Origin: Lycocorax pyrrhopterus obiensis
Taxonomy: Eukaryota; Chordata; Aves; Passeriformes; Paradisaeidae
DNA: 64,000 nt
Reading direction: 5' to 3'
NCBI GenBank assembly: GCA_014706295.1
Contig: JACSVZ010000011.1
Coordinates: 3,660,663-3,724,662 of the forward strand
The notes below the pieces were generated by a model that saw nothing but the letters and a program-made list of their open reading frames with translations, was not told where the DNA came from and made no database searches. Position 1 is the stretch's first letter. Each line of letters opens with the position of its first letter. Made by a program: the position numbers and the translations under genes. Positions 50,726 to 60,600 of this stretch are shown one piece after another.

Positions 50726-51059
50726 TGTCGCTGGCGAGCAGAGACCGAGGAATAAAGCGACATGGATGGTTTAGGACGAGAAGAAACCGACCCTTTATTA
50801 ATTTACAAATTTACTTCCATACCTTAGCACGCTGGACTGACATAAGATTATTGGTTCACTGACCAAGCACCCCCCAGAGGGATTGGCTGAACCCAACACC
50901 ACTTACTTCAGATATTTTCTCCTTGGTATCACAACAATACCATAGTTTACAAAATCTCCCAACTGTTTTCCCATAGCGCCCGTGAGAAAGCAAGGCTTTC
51001 ACACAGACACTGTCAGAAAACTGAGAAATCTCTCTGCAGCCAGGCCTTCAGCATTCACA
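50726..51059 (-). mobile_element. solo LTR of an endogenous retrovirus with perfect 6-bp target duplication
   Basis: A 334-bp unit. On the minus strand it begins TGTGAATGCTGA and ends CGCCAGCGACA, with an AATAAA at 50794-50799. The flanks are ggctgc at 50720-50725 and ggctgc at 51060-51065, a perfect 6-bp target duplication, and the ends are the canonical TG...CA. The termini resemble those of the 8.8- and 24.1-kb LTRs (GCTGA near the start, AGCGACA at the end), so it is probably a relative, although the interior differs. No internal viral genes remain; the perfect duplication on both sides shows it is a solo LTR. Confidence 0.9.
50794..50799 (-). terminator. LTR poly(A) signal (AATAAA)
   Basis: AATAAA on the minus strand in 'ttaataaagggtcgg', about 75 bases from the 3' end of the LTR, where a retroviral poly(A) signal is expected. 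Confidence 0.5.
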
Positions 51060-51736
51060 GGCTGCGGTTCCTGTGTCGGGCTGTGGTAACAAGCAGTGTG
51101 TTATCTCAGGGTTATTCCAGTGTTGGATGGACCTCTGTCAATAAAACTGCTCCTACTGCAGTCTCCTGGTCATCCAGAGCAGGGCTCTGCCTGCAATGTG
51201 CCTGAACTTCTCCCCCATCTGAATCCCCCTGATTCTCTTCCGTGGAGGCGGAGGGAAAGCGCCTCTGGTCCTGACAAGAAATGCCATCCTGCTCCTACAG
51301 CCTACACATTAAACCTAAACCTGCTCTTGCCAGGCTTCCTGGAGGAGTTACTGGGGAGAGATGAGTTTCTCCAGGAAGAAATCGAGACTCTACTTATTTT
51401 CTGAACTTTTTGCCCTCCACTGGTTGGGTTGCAGATGAAACCGTAACGTGAGTACATCCAGTGCTGCACTCCATGGGGATGTCACTGAAAACACAGCAGG
51501 ATGGGTTGACAGCTGTTAAAAATCTTGGTCTGATGTTTTCCAGTGCTTTACAGCATTTCTGTGAAAAGCTGCATCTTCTGTTTCAATATTTCAACGGGCA
51601 GCATTTGGCATTTCAGCAGGATAAACTCAATTTCTGCAAGATAAAATCTATCCCTGATCTTGCTTTGAAGTGCTAATAAAAACACCTGTTTTACTGTACA
51701 CATGGTGAGTAGTCAAAAAGTAAATATTTCTTTAAG

Positions 51737-51840
51737 TGACCTAGTAATTATCTACAAAACATCTGCTAAATTTCATGTGGTTTGGAACATTTCATGAAAT
51801 TTCATGACCTACTAATTAACTACAAACATCTGCTAAATTT
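51737..51840. repeat. diverged 37-bp direct repeat
   Basis: 'tgacctagtaattatctaca' with its continuation through 'catctgctaaattt' (51737-51773) recurs as 'tgacctactaattaactaca' with the same continuation (51805-51840). There are two substitutions and one deleted A. The spacer contains further copies of atttcatg. Confidence 0.8.
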
Positions 51841-54039
51841 AATCTCATTTAAAGTCTTTCCTGAAACAATGTTTTAAAAAAAACTTCGCCTTTTTGTGCT
51901 GCTTTTATCATATTCCTATGTGTTGTCTTGAAATTCAGTCCAGCTATTGGCAAGGAAAACTGTTTGGGAGGAAGTGGGTTATAAAACTGTTTTTAAATGA
52001 TTTAATTTGCAATTGTTACAAAGACCTAGCTGAAATGTTTCATGCTGTGATAGATCCTTTAAATATTGTGATACCAGAGACAGCTGAGTGATGTACTGAG
52101 AGCACAAATTTCTTAGCTCTTGCCTGGTGTTATGTTATAATCTAGTCTGAGTGAGGGTGAACCTGAACACTGAATGAAAGCAAAGGGAACACTGAGCAAA
52201 GTCTGAAGTCCCAGTATTTTGCTGGGCTATCCTCCAACAGCACACCCATACTGCCAGACAGTTCCTTAAGCTTCTATTATTTTTTAAAATGTAACTTCAC
52301 TGAGACAGTCAAAATCACGGTGTTTAAGAATATACTTCATTTACTTTTTGCATGGGGCATGATCTTCAGAAACAAAGAATTTTATTCTTGGAACTGGTGA
52401 TTACTAAAGGTCAGAAATCTTCCCTTCTGATGTTTTTTCTGAATTTCAATTGCTTCTAATAAGCTTCAGTACAAGCACTGGGGGAAGCGAAGCATTTATT
52501 TAGATCACTTTAGAGTAGATCAACCATTGTTACGACAAGGGAGGAATTGAGGCTTTAATTTTATTTTTTTTATGAGAAAGGATTTATATCTGAAGTTAGA
52601 TGAACTAACTTTTACCACAAAGATATGTTGTCAGCATCTCCCAGTTAGAATAACAGGGGTTTTCTTTCTGGCTGATCCAGTTGTGCTGAGGGTTTGTGTG
52701 TGCAGGTGCTCACTCCCCACCCCACCAGTGACAACCTTATGACTTCAGTGATGCAGAACCCAAATCACCTGCCTAAATATCAGCAGAAAAAAATCACCCA
52801 TGCAATTAAATGCAGTATCAGGGCTGTCTTATTGAAGCTCTTTCACTTGTTTGGTCTGTGGTTGGTTGGTTGTTTTTTTTTTCCTTGGTTTTTATTTAAT
52901 TTTCAATTTTTCATATCTTGGCTCAGCAAACTAATAAAAATGCAGCCTATGAAAACAAAGAAAGTAAAAGTGGTCATTCCAATCCCTAAACTGACCCTGC
53001 TCCTCAGTGTTGGTGGTGACTGCTGACCCAAATGACTTTTGGACTGGTGATCCACAGGTGCTCTCTGTGTCCTGTGCAATCCTGCCGTGGTTTTCTGGTG
53101 GCTCTGACAGGCTGTGCCACCAGTGCCCTCGCTGCTGCTCGATCCCAGTGATTCTTATAAAGTCAGCCATTATTTCCTTGCTCCCTGTTCAGTCATACCC
53201 GCAGTGAATGAGAGGGTGGAGTCACTTGCAAGGATGTTAACTGTGCTGGAGTCTAATTAGTAGGTTCTAAAGATGACCAGGAATTAAAGTGGAAAAGTGG
53301 GAAGTCTCAGGGAGTGTCGCTGGGATGGCTTGCTCATGACACAGATCATACACCGTGCACAGGCTGGGGGTTCACTGAGCACTGGGGCTGAAAACCACAC
53401 CCCGAAATAGAAAAGGAAGCGCATTGGAAAAGTTTTGATTTTGAAAAGAAAACAGTGAAGAACAGCAATTAGCATTAATAATTAAGGCGGAAAGGTATTT
53501 GACAAGATTACCTTTTGTTTAAAGGGTCTGTTTTGAAAGAATTAAAATACTGATGCAAATCAAGTTTTCTAAGCACTTTAATCATCTTGTTAATTCCCTT
53601 TCATTAGAAAGTCCCTTGCCAGAAGTTTCTCTCAGAGCCCAGCTAGAAAGATCTTTAAAATCTGCTATTATTGCATGTTTATTTCTCTCCTGTGTGGATT
53701 TTCCAGCGAGCAGACACAGAGAATGGCCAAACACAGAGAAACGATTGGAAGAATCCCCATTGGCACAGTGCAGTTTTAGATCATGGTCAAAATTCCCAGA
53801 CTATTGATGTCAGGATCCCACCAGCCTCGGAATGAAGTGGAACATCTGGTCGGGAGAGAAAGGTGGGAGCAGGAAGGGAAAGCACTGCTGTATTAAGATA
53901 AATCTTGGCATTTTCATTCTGCTTTTTTCCTGGAAAAAAATAAACCCAGCAAGGCCTGCACCCTTTTCCTTTTTTGAGGGAACAGTTTTATTGACCCACA
54001 GGTTATAACTGTTATTCAGACGAGCAGCAAAGGCTGAAG

Positions 54040-54420
54040 GAAAATGTTATAGTGCAATTTGTAGGGAGCATCCCGTGTACATTGTTATAGCATAAAGAAA
54101 AGCAATTTAATCTCTTTCACGCTGAATTAGTAATGTAGAAAAAATTATAAATCGGGATGGAATGTTATAAGAATTATAATGGGTGAAAATGTGCCAGAGG
54201 AAAAATTATTTCCTCCTAAAAACTGAAATAGAATTTAAATTTCTTGAATGTTACGTAAAGTGACAATTATAATATTTGCAATAAAAAACCCCCCAAACCC
54301 TCTAAGCAGTAAGTTGGTAATTTGCACTTGCCGAAAACATGCACTCTGCATTTTTTAAATTCCCTAATTAAATCCTAATTAGCATGTGCACTAGAGTGTT
54401 AATTCTTGCTGTTATTCCTC
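54040..54420. promoter_or_regulatory. AT-rich segment, possible conserved non-coding element
   Basis: Contains 'ccctaattaaatcctaatta' followed by gcatgtgc, several other TAAT words, and few open frames or repeats. The ATTAGCAT word resembles a POU-homeodomain site. This is pattern reading only; cross-species conservation is unknown. Confidence 0.15.
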
Positions 54421-56039
54421 CAGGGTATCCCTACACCTTCAGGAACATAAGCTTACTCAGATATGTAAAAGATAATTATCAATAAGTAGGACTACCACAT
54501 CGTATGTTCATTATGTTACTTATTTGCTATGTGCCTGCTGGTCCGTGAGCCAGAAAAGCAAGAGAATTTGTTTTGTTTCTGTTCTTGTATGAAAGCATTC
54601 AGCTTTGTCTGTGGGATACCACGGCTGCCCAAAAGTTGGTCAGCATTTTATCAGGTAATAACAACACTGGAGCAATTTTTGCCTGAAAAATCCGAGTTTC
54701 ACTGCTTGTGTGTTCCTAAAACCTAGAAATTCCTGTTGATAGGGGAAAAGTGCCAGTTTAAACCAAGCAGTCAATTCTCTGTTATACAGAGCTTTAGGTT
54801 ATTTCTATCCTTATGCAAATATTCCACCTTTCATACTAGAAGTTCATATTGATGACTTGGTGCCTTATTCATATTTCCAGGAAGCACTAATTATCTTAAT
54901 AAACAATTAAAACCCAACAGATAAAAACCCAGACACTGAAAATAGAGGAGCAGTGTGATTTCTTGGCAGCCAGGAATAAATCAGCCAGTGGGGCTGTGAT
55001 AGGGACAGGGATGGGTTCAGTGTGTGAGAGATGCTCTGAGCATCCTCCCCACAGGGCTGAAAATCCTCCTAAGGACAGGCTTTGGATTGCATGATAAATC
55101 ATTTATTTGTACAAAACAGTCACTGGATATCTTTCTCTGCTGATCAAAACAGGTGTAAATGATCAATTGTACCCATAAGGTGAAAATTTCTGCCCCTGAG
55201 GCTGGCACTTTGATTGGACTCAGAGGTTTAATTACAGTTATCCCATGAAGTGACTGGAAATAAGTGATTTCCTTCGCTTTATTCTGTCCCTCTGTGCCCC
55301 CTCCCACAGCAGCGATGCTGTCACCATATGTGATGATTCACAATTCATTAAGTTCTTGTCCTGAATGTCAAAGGGGCTCATTTTTTTCCGTTGGAGGGAG
55401 GTTTCAAAAGTGCTTTGCCAGAAGTACTGAGTTCTGACATTTCTCTTCATTACAGTTACAATTAGGCTTTGAATGTGAGGAGGGAACCCCAGTGAGCAGC
55501 GAAAGCTCTGTTGTCCCTGATCTGTAGTAACAAATTATTGGGAAGAAAGTTTTCTCCAAATAAAGCAAAATCAATAGAAATACACAGTGTATTAATATTT
55601 GCCACCTCTAACGAGTTTCAATCTCATTTAGAATTGAGTATCTGTTTTACTCTATGCCTTTTAATGACTTTCACTGAAATTGCGAAGATTAATTTTCTTT
55701 AAGCAATTAGAAATAATTTCTTCAGTTTGCTTAGACTTTTGTTGGTCTAGAGTTGCTCTGGCTGTAGGAAAATAATCCATTAACTATAAACAATTAAGGG
55801 TAGGAGTTCTGTAAGAAATCATCTTATGCACCAAAATAGCTGTTTGTCTAACGTGTTTACAGCAACAACAAATCAAACGGGTTTCTGCAGCCTTTCTAGA
55901 AATCTCTGAAGACTTAGTACCTCTTTTAGTCAGAAAACTTTTCCTAATATCTAAAGTAAATCTTTGAACCAAATTATAATGCCTGTCATTTGTTTTTTCC
56001 TGCCCTGCTTAGGATGACTGTCATTTTGCAGGTTTTTGC

Positions 56040-57060
56040 ATTGTAAGTCTCTCATGAATCTTGCTTTAATGTTTTCTTTTGTAAATCAAATGCATCAAGT
56101 TCCTTCAGCTCCTCTTTATCTGTCATGTTCTAAAATCAATTGTCTTTATTGTTTCCCTGCAATTTGACATCATCTATTTTGGGATCTCAGAACCCGGCTC
56201 CTACGCACACTGGCAGGAATATTTGTCCTGTGTTTTGCAGTCCTGCCTCAAGAATGAGCTCAGGGGTTGGGGTTTTTTACCTGCTGTTTCAATTCTAGGT
56301 CCTCTGTTCTTTTCTTCCATTTTGCCATCTGGCCCTTTTTCCATTCGTTGTTCTGGGTGCATTTCATGACTTCCACACACAATGTCTTGAATCTGCCTTT
56401 ACCAAATTTCATCCTAGAGGTCTTTATTGACTTTGTTTCCAGCTTGTAAAGATCATTTTGGATCACAAAGATGCACACTTGCACGTCCTACTGCCTTCTT
56501 TCCCCTGCACTTTTTCCCTGGTCCTCTTCACTGGAGGCTAATTTAGATATTGCTTGAGTGGACTCCTGTGAATTTCCATCTTAATGCCTCTTTCAGTTCA
56601 AAATAAGAATATTGGTAATTGCTCCTTGAACATATCTTTTAAATTAATTAAGGATTTAGCTCAAGGGGTTTTTTCATCCAGGTAATATTTCCCTAGCTTG
56701 CCAATGGAGATTCCATGCCTAGCAGTACTTAAAGCTTTATAGAATTGGGGCTGTATTAGGTCTGCTGCTTCTGCCTTATCAGTTACACCAGTTACCTGTA
56801 AAGGAAGGAAATTTAATTGGTTGCTCCTAACGAATCTGTGTTGCCTATTTCCATCACTTTATTATCCTGTAGGTCATTATTAATTGATTATTTAATCATT
56901 TTTTTCCAGAATCTGTCAAGCAATTGAAGTTGGATTGGCTGCTAAATATAACACTCTCTTTTTGTTGTTGGATGGGACGAGGTGAATCTGTACAATATTT
57001 GTATTCCTTTTTGACTTCCATGTTCTTTTTTGGTTGCAGGTAGCCTTGCACTGAAATTTG
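56040..57060 (-). mobile_element. ancient CR1/L3-like LINE relic (reverse-transcriptase region)
   Basis: About 1 kb of plus-strand sequence follows, in order, the reverse complement of the ORF2 reverse-transcriptase region of old CR1/L3 elements. Landmarks are 'ttccttcagctcctctttat' (56100), 'ctgggtgcatttcatgactt' (56352), 'aaatttcatcctagaggtct' (56404), 'agatcattttggatcacaaa' (56450), 'acttaaagctttatagaatt' (56729; the antisense of the segment that encodes DFSKAF in intact elements), and a late segment near 56905-56945 that includes 'attgaagttggattggctgc' (56925). It is badly decayed with many stops and indels. The frames at 56260-56484 and 56267-56449 lie inside it and are not genes. Identification rests on memory of the consensus. 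Confidence 0.6.
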
Positions 57061-57799
57061 CTTGTATGATTCCTTTGTACGCATCCTCACTCGTGTGCCT
57101 TTTTATTGCCCTTGCAAATTCCCCTTTGAATTTTAATTACCTAAGGAATATCTTCAGCAATCCTGCTTTGGACAGCTATATCCCTTCTTTTTCATCAGTG
57201 CTGCTCCAGTCCCCTGTCCTTTCCTCTCCTGCCTGCACTCAGGAGATGTGGAGTATCCTGACATGGACCCAGCCTCTTTCTCACAGAACTGTTTGGGTTT
57301 TGAACCAAAGTGATGCTTCATCTTCTAAATCTTTTTAATCTGTGCTTTGTCTGGCTGTTTCCTACTGGCTTGGACACACATACAGTCAGTCCTCCCTGCC
57401 AGGCAACACCTTCCTGTAGACTCTGTATTCCCTGCCTGACTTTCTGCTCCAGTCTTTGGGAAGGCTGAGACCGGAGGGTTCCTGCCTGGGCAGGCACATC
57501 ACAAGCACAGCCTTCTGTGAGAGTTAACAGCACTTCTGGCAGCATGGTGTTTTCTGTGCTTAACAACACAAAAATCTCTACTTCCTCCTCTCCTTGGCTC
57601 AGCTGGCTCCTGTGCTGCTCTCAGTTAGACAACGATTTCTTCATGGTTTGTTTTTGCCAGTTCTGAAGTCTCCAGTCTCAAGATTAGTGAATGTTTAAGA
57701 GCTGGTCTAGATAAAGCCTCTCATTTGAAATAATAGATACCAGCTCTTGGGCAGGTGTCAAACTCATTTGGTGTTTGTTAAATGTTGAATCTAGTTGAA
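57061..57799. other. unique sequence, no gene recognised
   Basis: May include further decayed LINE sequence continuing from the relic, but I cannot follow the consensus past about 57060. The 102-codon plus-strand frame at 57030-57338 is unrecognised. Confidence 0.4.
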
Positions 57800-57886
57800 T
57801 GTGTCCCTGCCCACGGCGGAGGGGTTGGAACCAGACAATCTTCAAGGTCCCCTTCCAACACAATTCTATGATTTTATGATTCTACA
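57800..57886 (+). mobile_element. short CR1 LINE 3' end
   Basis: 'tgtccctgcccacggcggag' and 'gttggaaccagacaatcttc', then 'aaggtccccttccaacacaa' with an ATTCTATGATTTTATGATTCTA tail. This is an 87-bp extreme 5' truncation of the CR1 group seen at 7.3 kb. Confidence 0.9.
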
Positions 57887-60239
57887 ATTTAAAACTCTAC
57901 ATAAATTATTTTTGCTTCAAAGGTTAAACATGTGGTTAAATTGTTTCTTTTAAGGGCCATGATTTGGTCAGGTTGGATTTGACACAGAAGCAGGATCCTG
58001 AAGTGGTGTTTCCTCTATTTCCCTGGAACACCTTCTGTAACCACTCTGCATTAGCACCTGCTGATGCCTGTGCTGAGGTCCCTGCTACAGAAGACACCTG
58101 CAGTAAGGCTGGGGCTGATTCCATCATTCCACAGCACACTCCTGCCAATCTGTGAAAATTCCTTGAGTTCTCATCCTTATGAACGTGTTCTGGCTGAGGG
58201 CAGGGCACACTTTGGAAATAGTTTAGGGAGATTCCCACTCTGTCTCCGTAACAAATAAGTGTTTTGGGTAAGTGCTTCTGGGGCTTGAGCCAGGGGCTAT
58301 GTGGAATTAAATCACACAGCACTGTATCATTGCTTTGTTTCATTTCACACTATTTCTTGTCAGCTAATATTTCACTTTTCATAGTAAAGGGAAAGCAAAA
58401 ATAAGTTTTCCCAAAATCTCTGGGCTAACTAGACTTGACATTCCTATTTAGACAATTGTATTCATAGTTGCCTTCTGGATTTGATATATATAGTCCTTTA
58501 TATATGGTCCTTATTCGGACAAACTTTGTGATTTAACTTGAGAAAAGGACTGAAATATTTCCTTGTACAGAGAGCTTTCCAATCAGATTTCTGTCTCACA
58601 GTTTCTGTATTGTGACCTTGGCATGCTCTGGATGTTTTTTTCTCAAGCCTTATTGAAATTTTTGAGTGTTAATCACATGGTCTCTTACCGTGGCAATTTC
58701 CATGGAACTACTGAAAAGCTTAGGGGAAAACCACTGCCAAGTGAAGGGTGATTTCCACATGGGTCCCATTCCCACCTGTGACAGAGACAGAGCTATGCCA
58801 CAGCTAATGATCAACTCCCTGCTTTGTCTGTGAAAAGCATTTTACAAGTGTCCCTTGGGCAATTCAGGGCTATTTCACCTCTTTCATGATAATGTGGCTG
58901 ACCCTCAAAACCAAATTTAAATACAGCCAGTGTCACATTTTAAGTGCTGAAATGTCTGAAAGTTATTCAGTCTTTCCAAGAAATAAACACTGACCTAGAA
59001 TTTTTTTTTTTAATTAACATTTCTTACCACTGCTGACAAATGCAGGAACATAGAAATTGTTGAATGTTTAAAGCACTGTAAATTGAAGACCATTATGCCA
59101 TTGTGGTCCTTTCACCTTGGAGTCCTTCAGGAAACAATTGGCCTAGAACAGCGTGGAATAATGGATATTCTGTGTCTGAGTGCTGCATCTCAGTCATTTT
59201 GGAGATACAGTTTTAATGCTTAGTTTGTGCCCAGCGTGCAGCAGGGGCTTTGAGGGAATACATGGCTCACCTGCCAATTGTGAAAATACTAGTATAGAAA
59301 AAATAATGCTGTGATCATTCCCTGAAGTATCCCCATCAGAAGACATTTCCTATATTTAACATATTGACACTGAGCTGTGAGCATTGCCATGGCCTTATTA
59401 GCAATACTGTCCTGGCAGTTTAACTGCAGAATGAGAAGTTAACGAATGTTAAATCGTGTAAACATACTCTGAGCTGCATAAAATGCTGCCTTTCATAACA
59501 AACATGCAGCTTAGATACGTTTAATATGTGTGCATGATCAAAGGAATTGCCTAATACTACTGCTCTCCTATCCAGATGTTGGTGTCCAAATATGTCTAAA
59601 TTCTGCCTAAATTATGAGTTATGTGCACATGGTGATAACGTCCTGGATGCAGAGGGAGATGTGCAGGCCTGTGTAAAACCGGGCATTGAATAGATACTGT
59701 TTTTGTACCAGCAGTGAACATCATTCTCTGTAGCTTGATATTCCCTAATTCTGAACAGTTTTAGTCATTGTTAAGTTATGTTTTGGAGGTTGATTTTCAT
59801 CAGTATGTTCTGTAAGAGACTGCATTCATCAAGTGCTTCTCCTCACTTCCAGGAATGTTTGCACGTCACGGAACGCTGTGGACATAAACTGAAAAAAATC
59901 CACCGTTGTTAGGCATTGAACATTGAAAAGGTTGCACAGCAGGGAACCATGTAATTCTTGGGCGTTTGGTGACTAGGACTGACACGTCAGGGATGCAGGC
60001 AGAATGCAGCAGGAGGAGGGGAACCTCTGTGAATGTGTGTGGACTGTGCTGAGAGCAGTTGGCTCAATTCAGGGCCCTCTCACAGAATTCTGTTTGGAGC
60101 AAACCCTTTGTCTTTCGGAAATAGCCATGAATACATTGCAGTGGGTGCTGATGAAGAATTTTTGAAAGAATGTCTTCCAGAAGAAGAAAATTATTGCAGT
60201 ATTTTACAGCACCCCCTTTTTAAAAGGCTTTGATTGAAG
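57887..60239. other. AT-rich unique sequence, no gene recognised
   Basis: No gene or interspersed repeat was recognised. A minus-strand frame of 135 codons at 57936-58343 shows no motif. A small imperfect duplication (tagtccttta / tggtccttat) lies near 58490-58515. Confidence 0.5.
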
Positions 60240-60460
60240 CACTGGATTCTTCCCTCTGAGGGTGGTGAGACCCTGGAATAGAATTCCCAGAGCAGCTGTG
60301 GCTGCCCCTGGATCCCTGGCAGTGTCCAAGGCCAGGCTGGATGGGGCTTGGAGCAGCCTGGGACAGTGGAAGGTGTCCCTGCCCACGGCCGGGGGTAGAA
60401 TAAGATGAGCTTTAATGTCCCTTCCAACCCAAACCATTCTGTTATTCTGTGATTCTGTGA
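60240..60460 (+). mobile_element. CR1 LINE, 5'-truncated 3' end
   Basis: Same subfamily as the copies at 7.3, 30.4 and 37.2 kb: 'cagctgtggctgcccctgga', 'ggacagtggaaggtgtccct', 'gatgagctttaatgtccctt', and a tail of ATTCTGTTATTCTGTGATTCTGTGA in which the usual ATG has become GTT or GTG. Some internal deletion is present (the 'attgg' before 'ggcttggag' is missing). Confidence 0.93.
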
Positions 60461-60530
60461 TTTTTCATTTGATGCCACTTTTTGAATTGAATGCACAGTA
60501 TTAAATATTAAGTTTAAATTTAGAATGTAA

Positions 60531-60600
60531 ATCATAGAATCATAGAATATCCTGAGTTGGAAGGGACCCACAAGGACCACCAAATTCAGACTCCTGGCTT
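60531..60600 (-). mobile_element. very short CR1 LINE 3' end
   Basis: 'atcatagaatcatagaatat' then 'cctgagttggaagggaccca' and 'caaggaccaccaaattcaga'. This is the extreme 3' end, on the minus strand, of the CR1 subgroup seen at 15.8 and 47.4 kb. It lies 70 bases from the tail of the plus-strand copy, tail to tail. Confidence 0.9.

Larger units (their letters stand above)
51066..56039. other. AT-rich unique sequence, no gene recognised
   Basis: About 5 kb without recognised genes or repeats, apart from a diverged 37-bp direct repeat at 51737-51840. Around 54040-54420 the sequence is very AT-rich, with several TAATTA-type words and 'cctaattagcatgtgc'; it may be regulatory. Open frames up to 110 codons are not recognisable. 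Confidence 0.5.
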
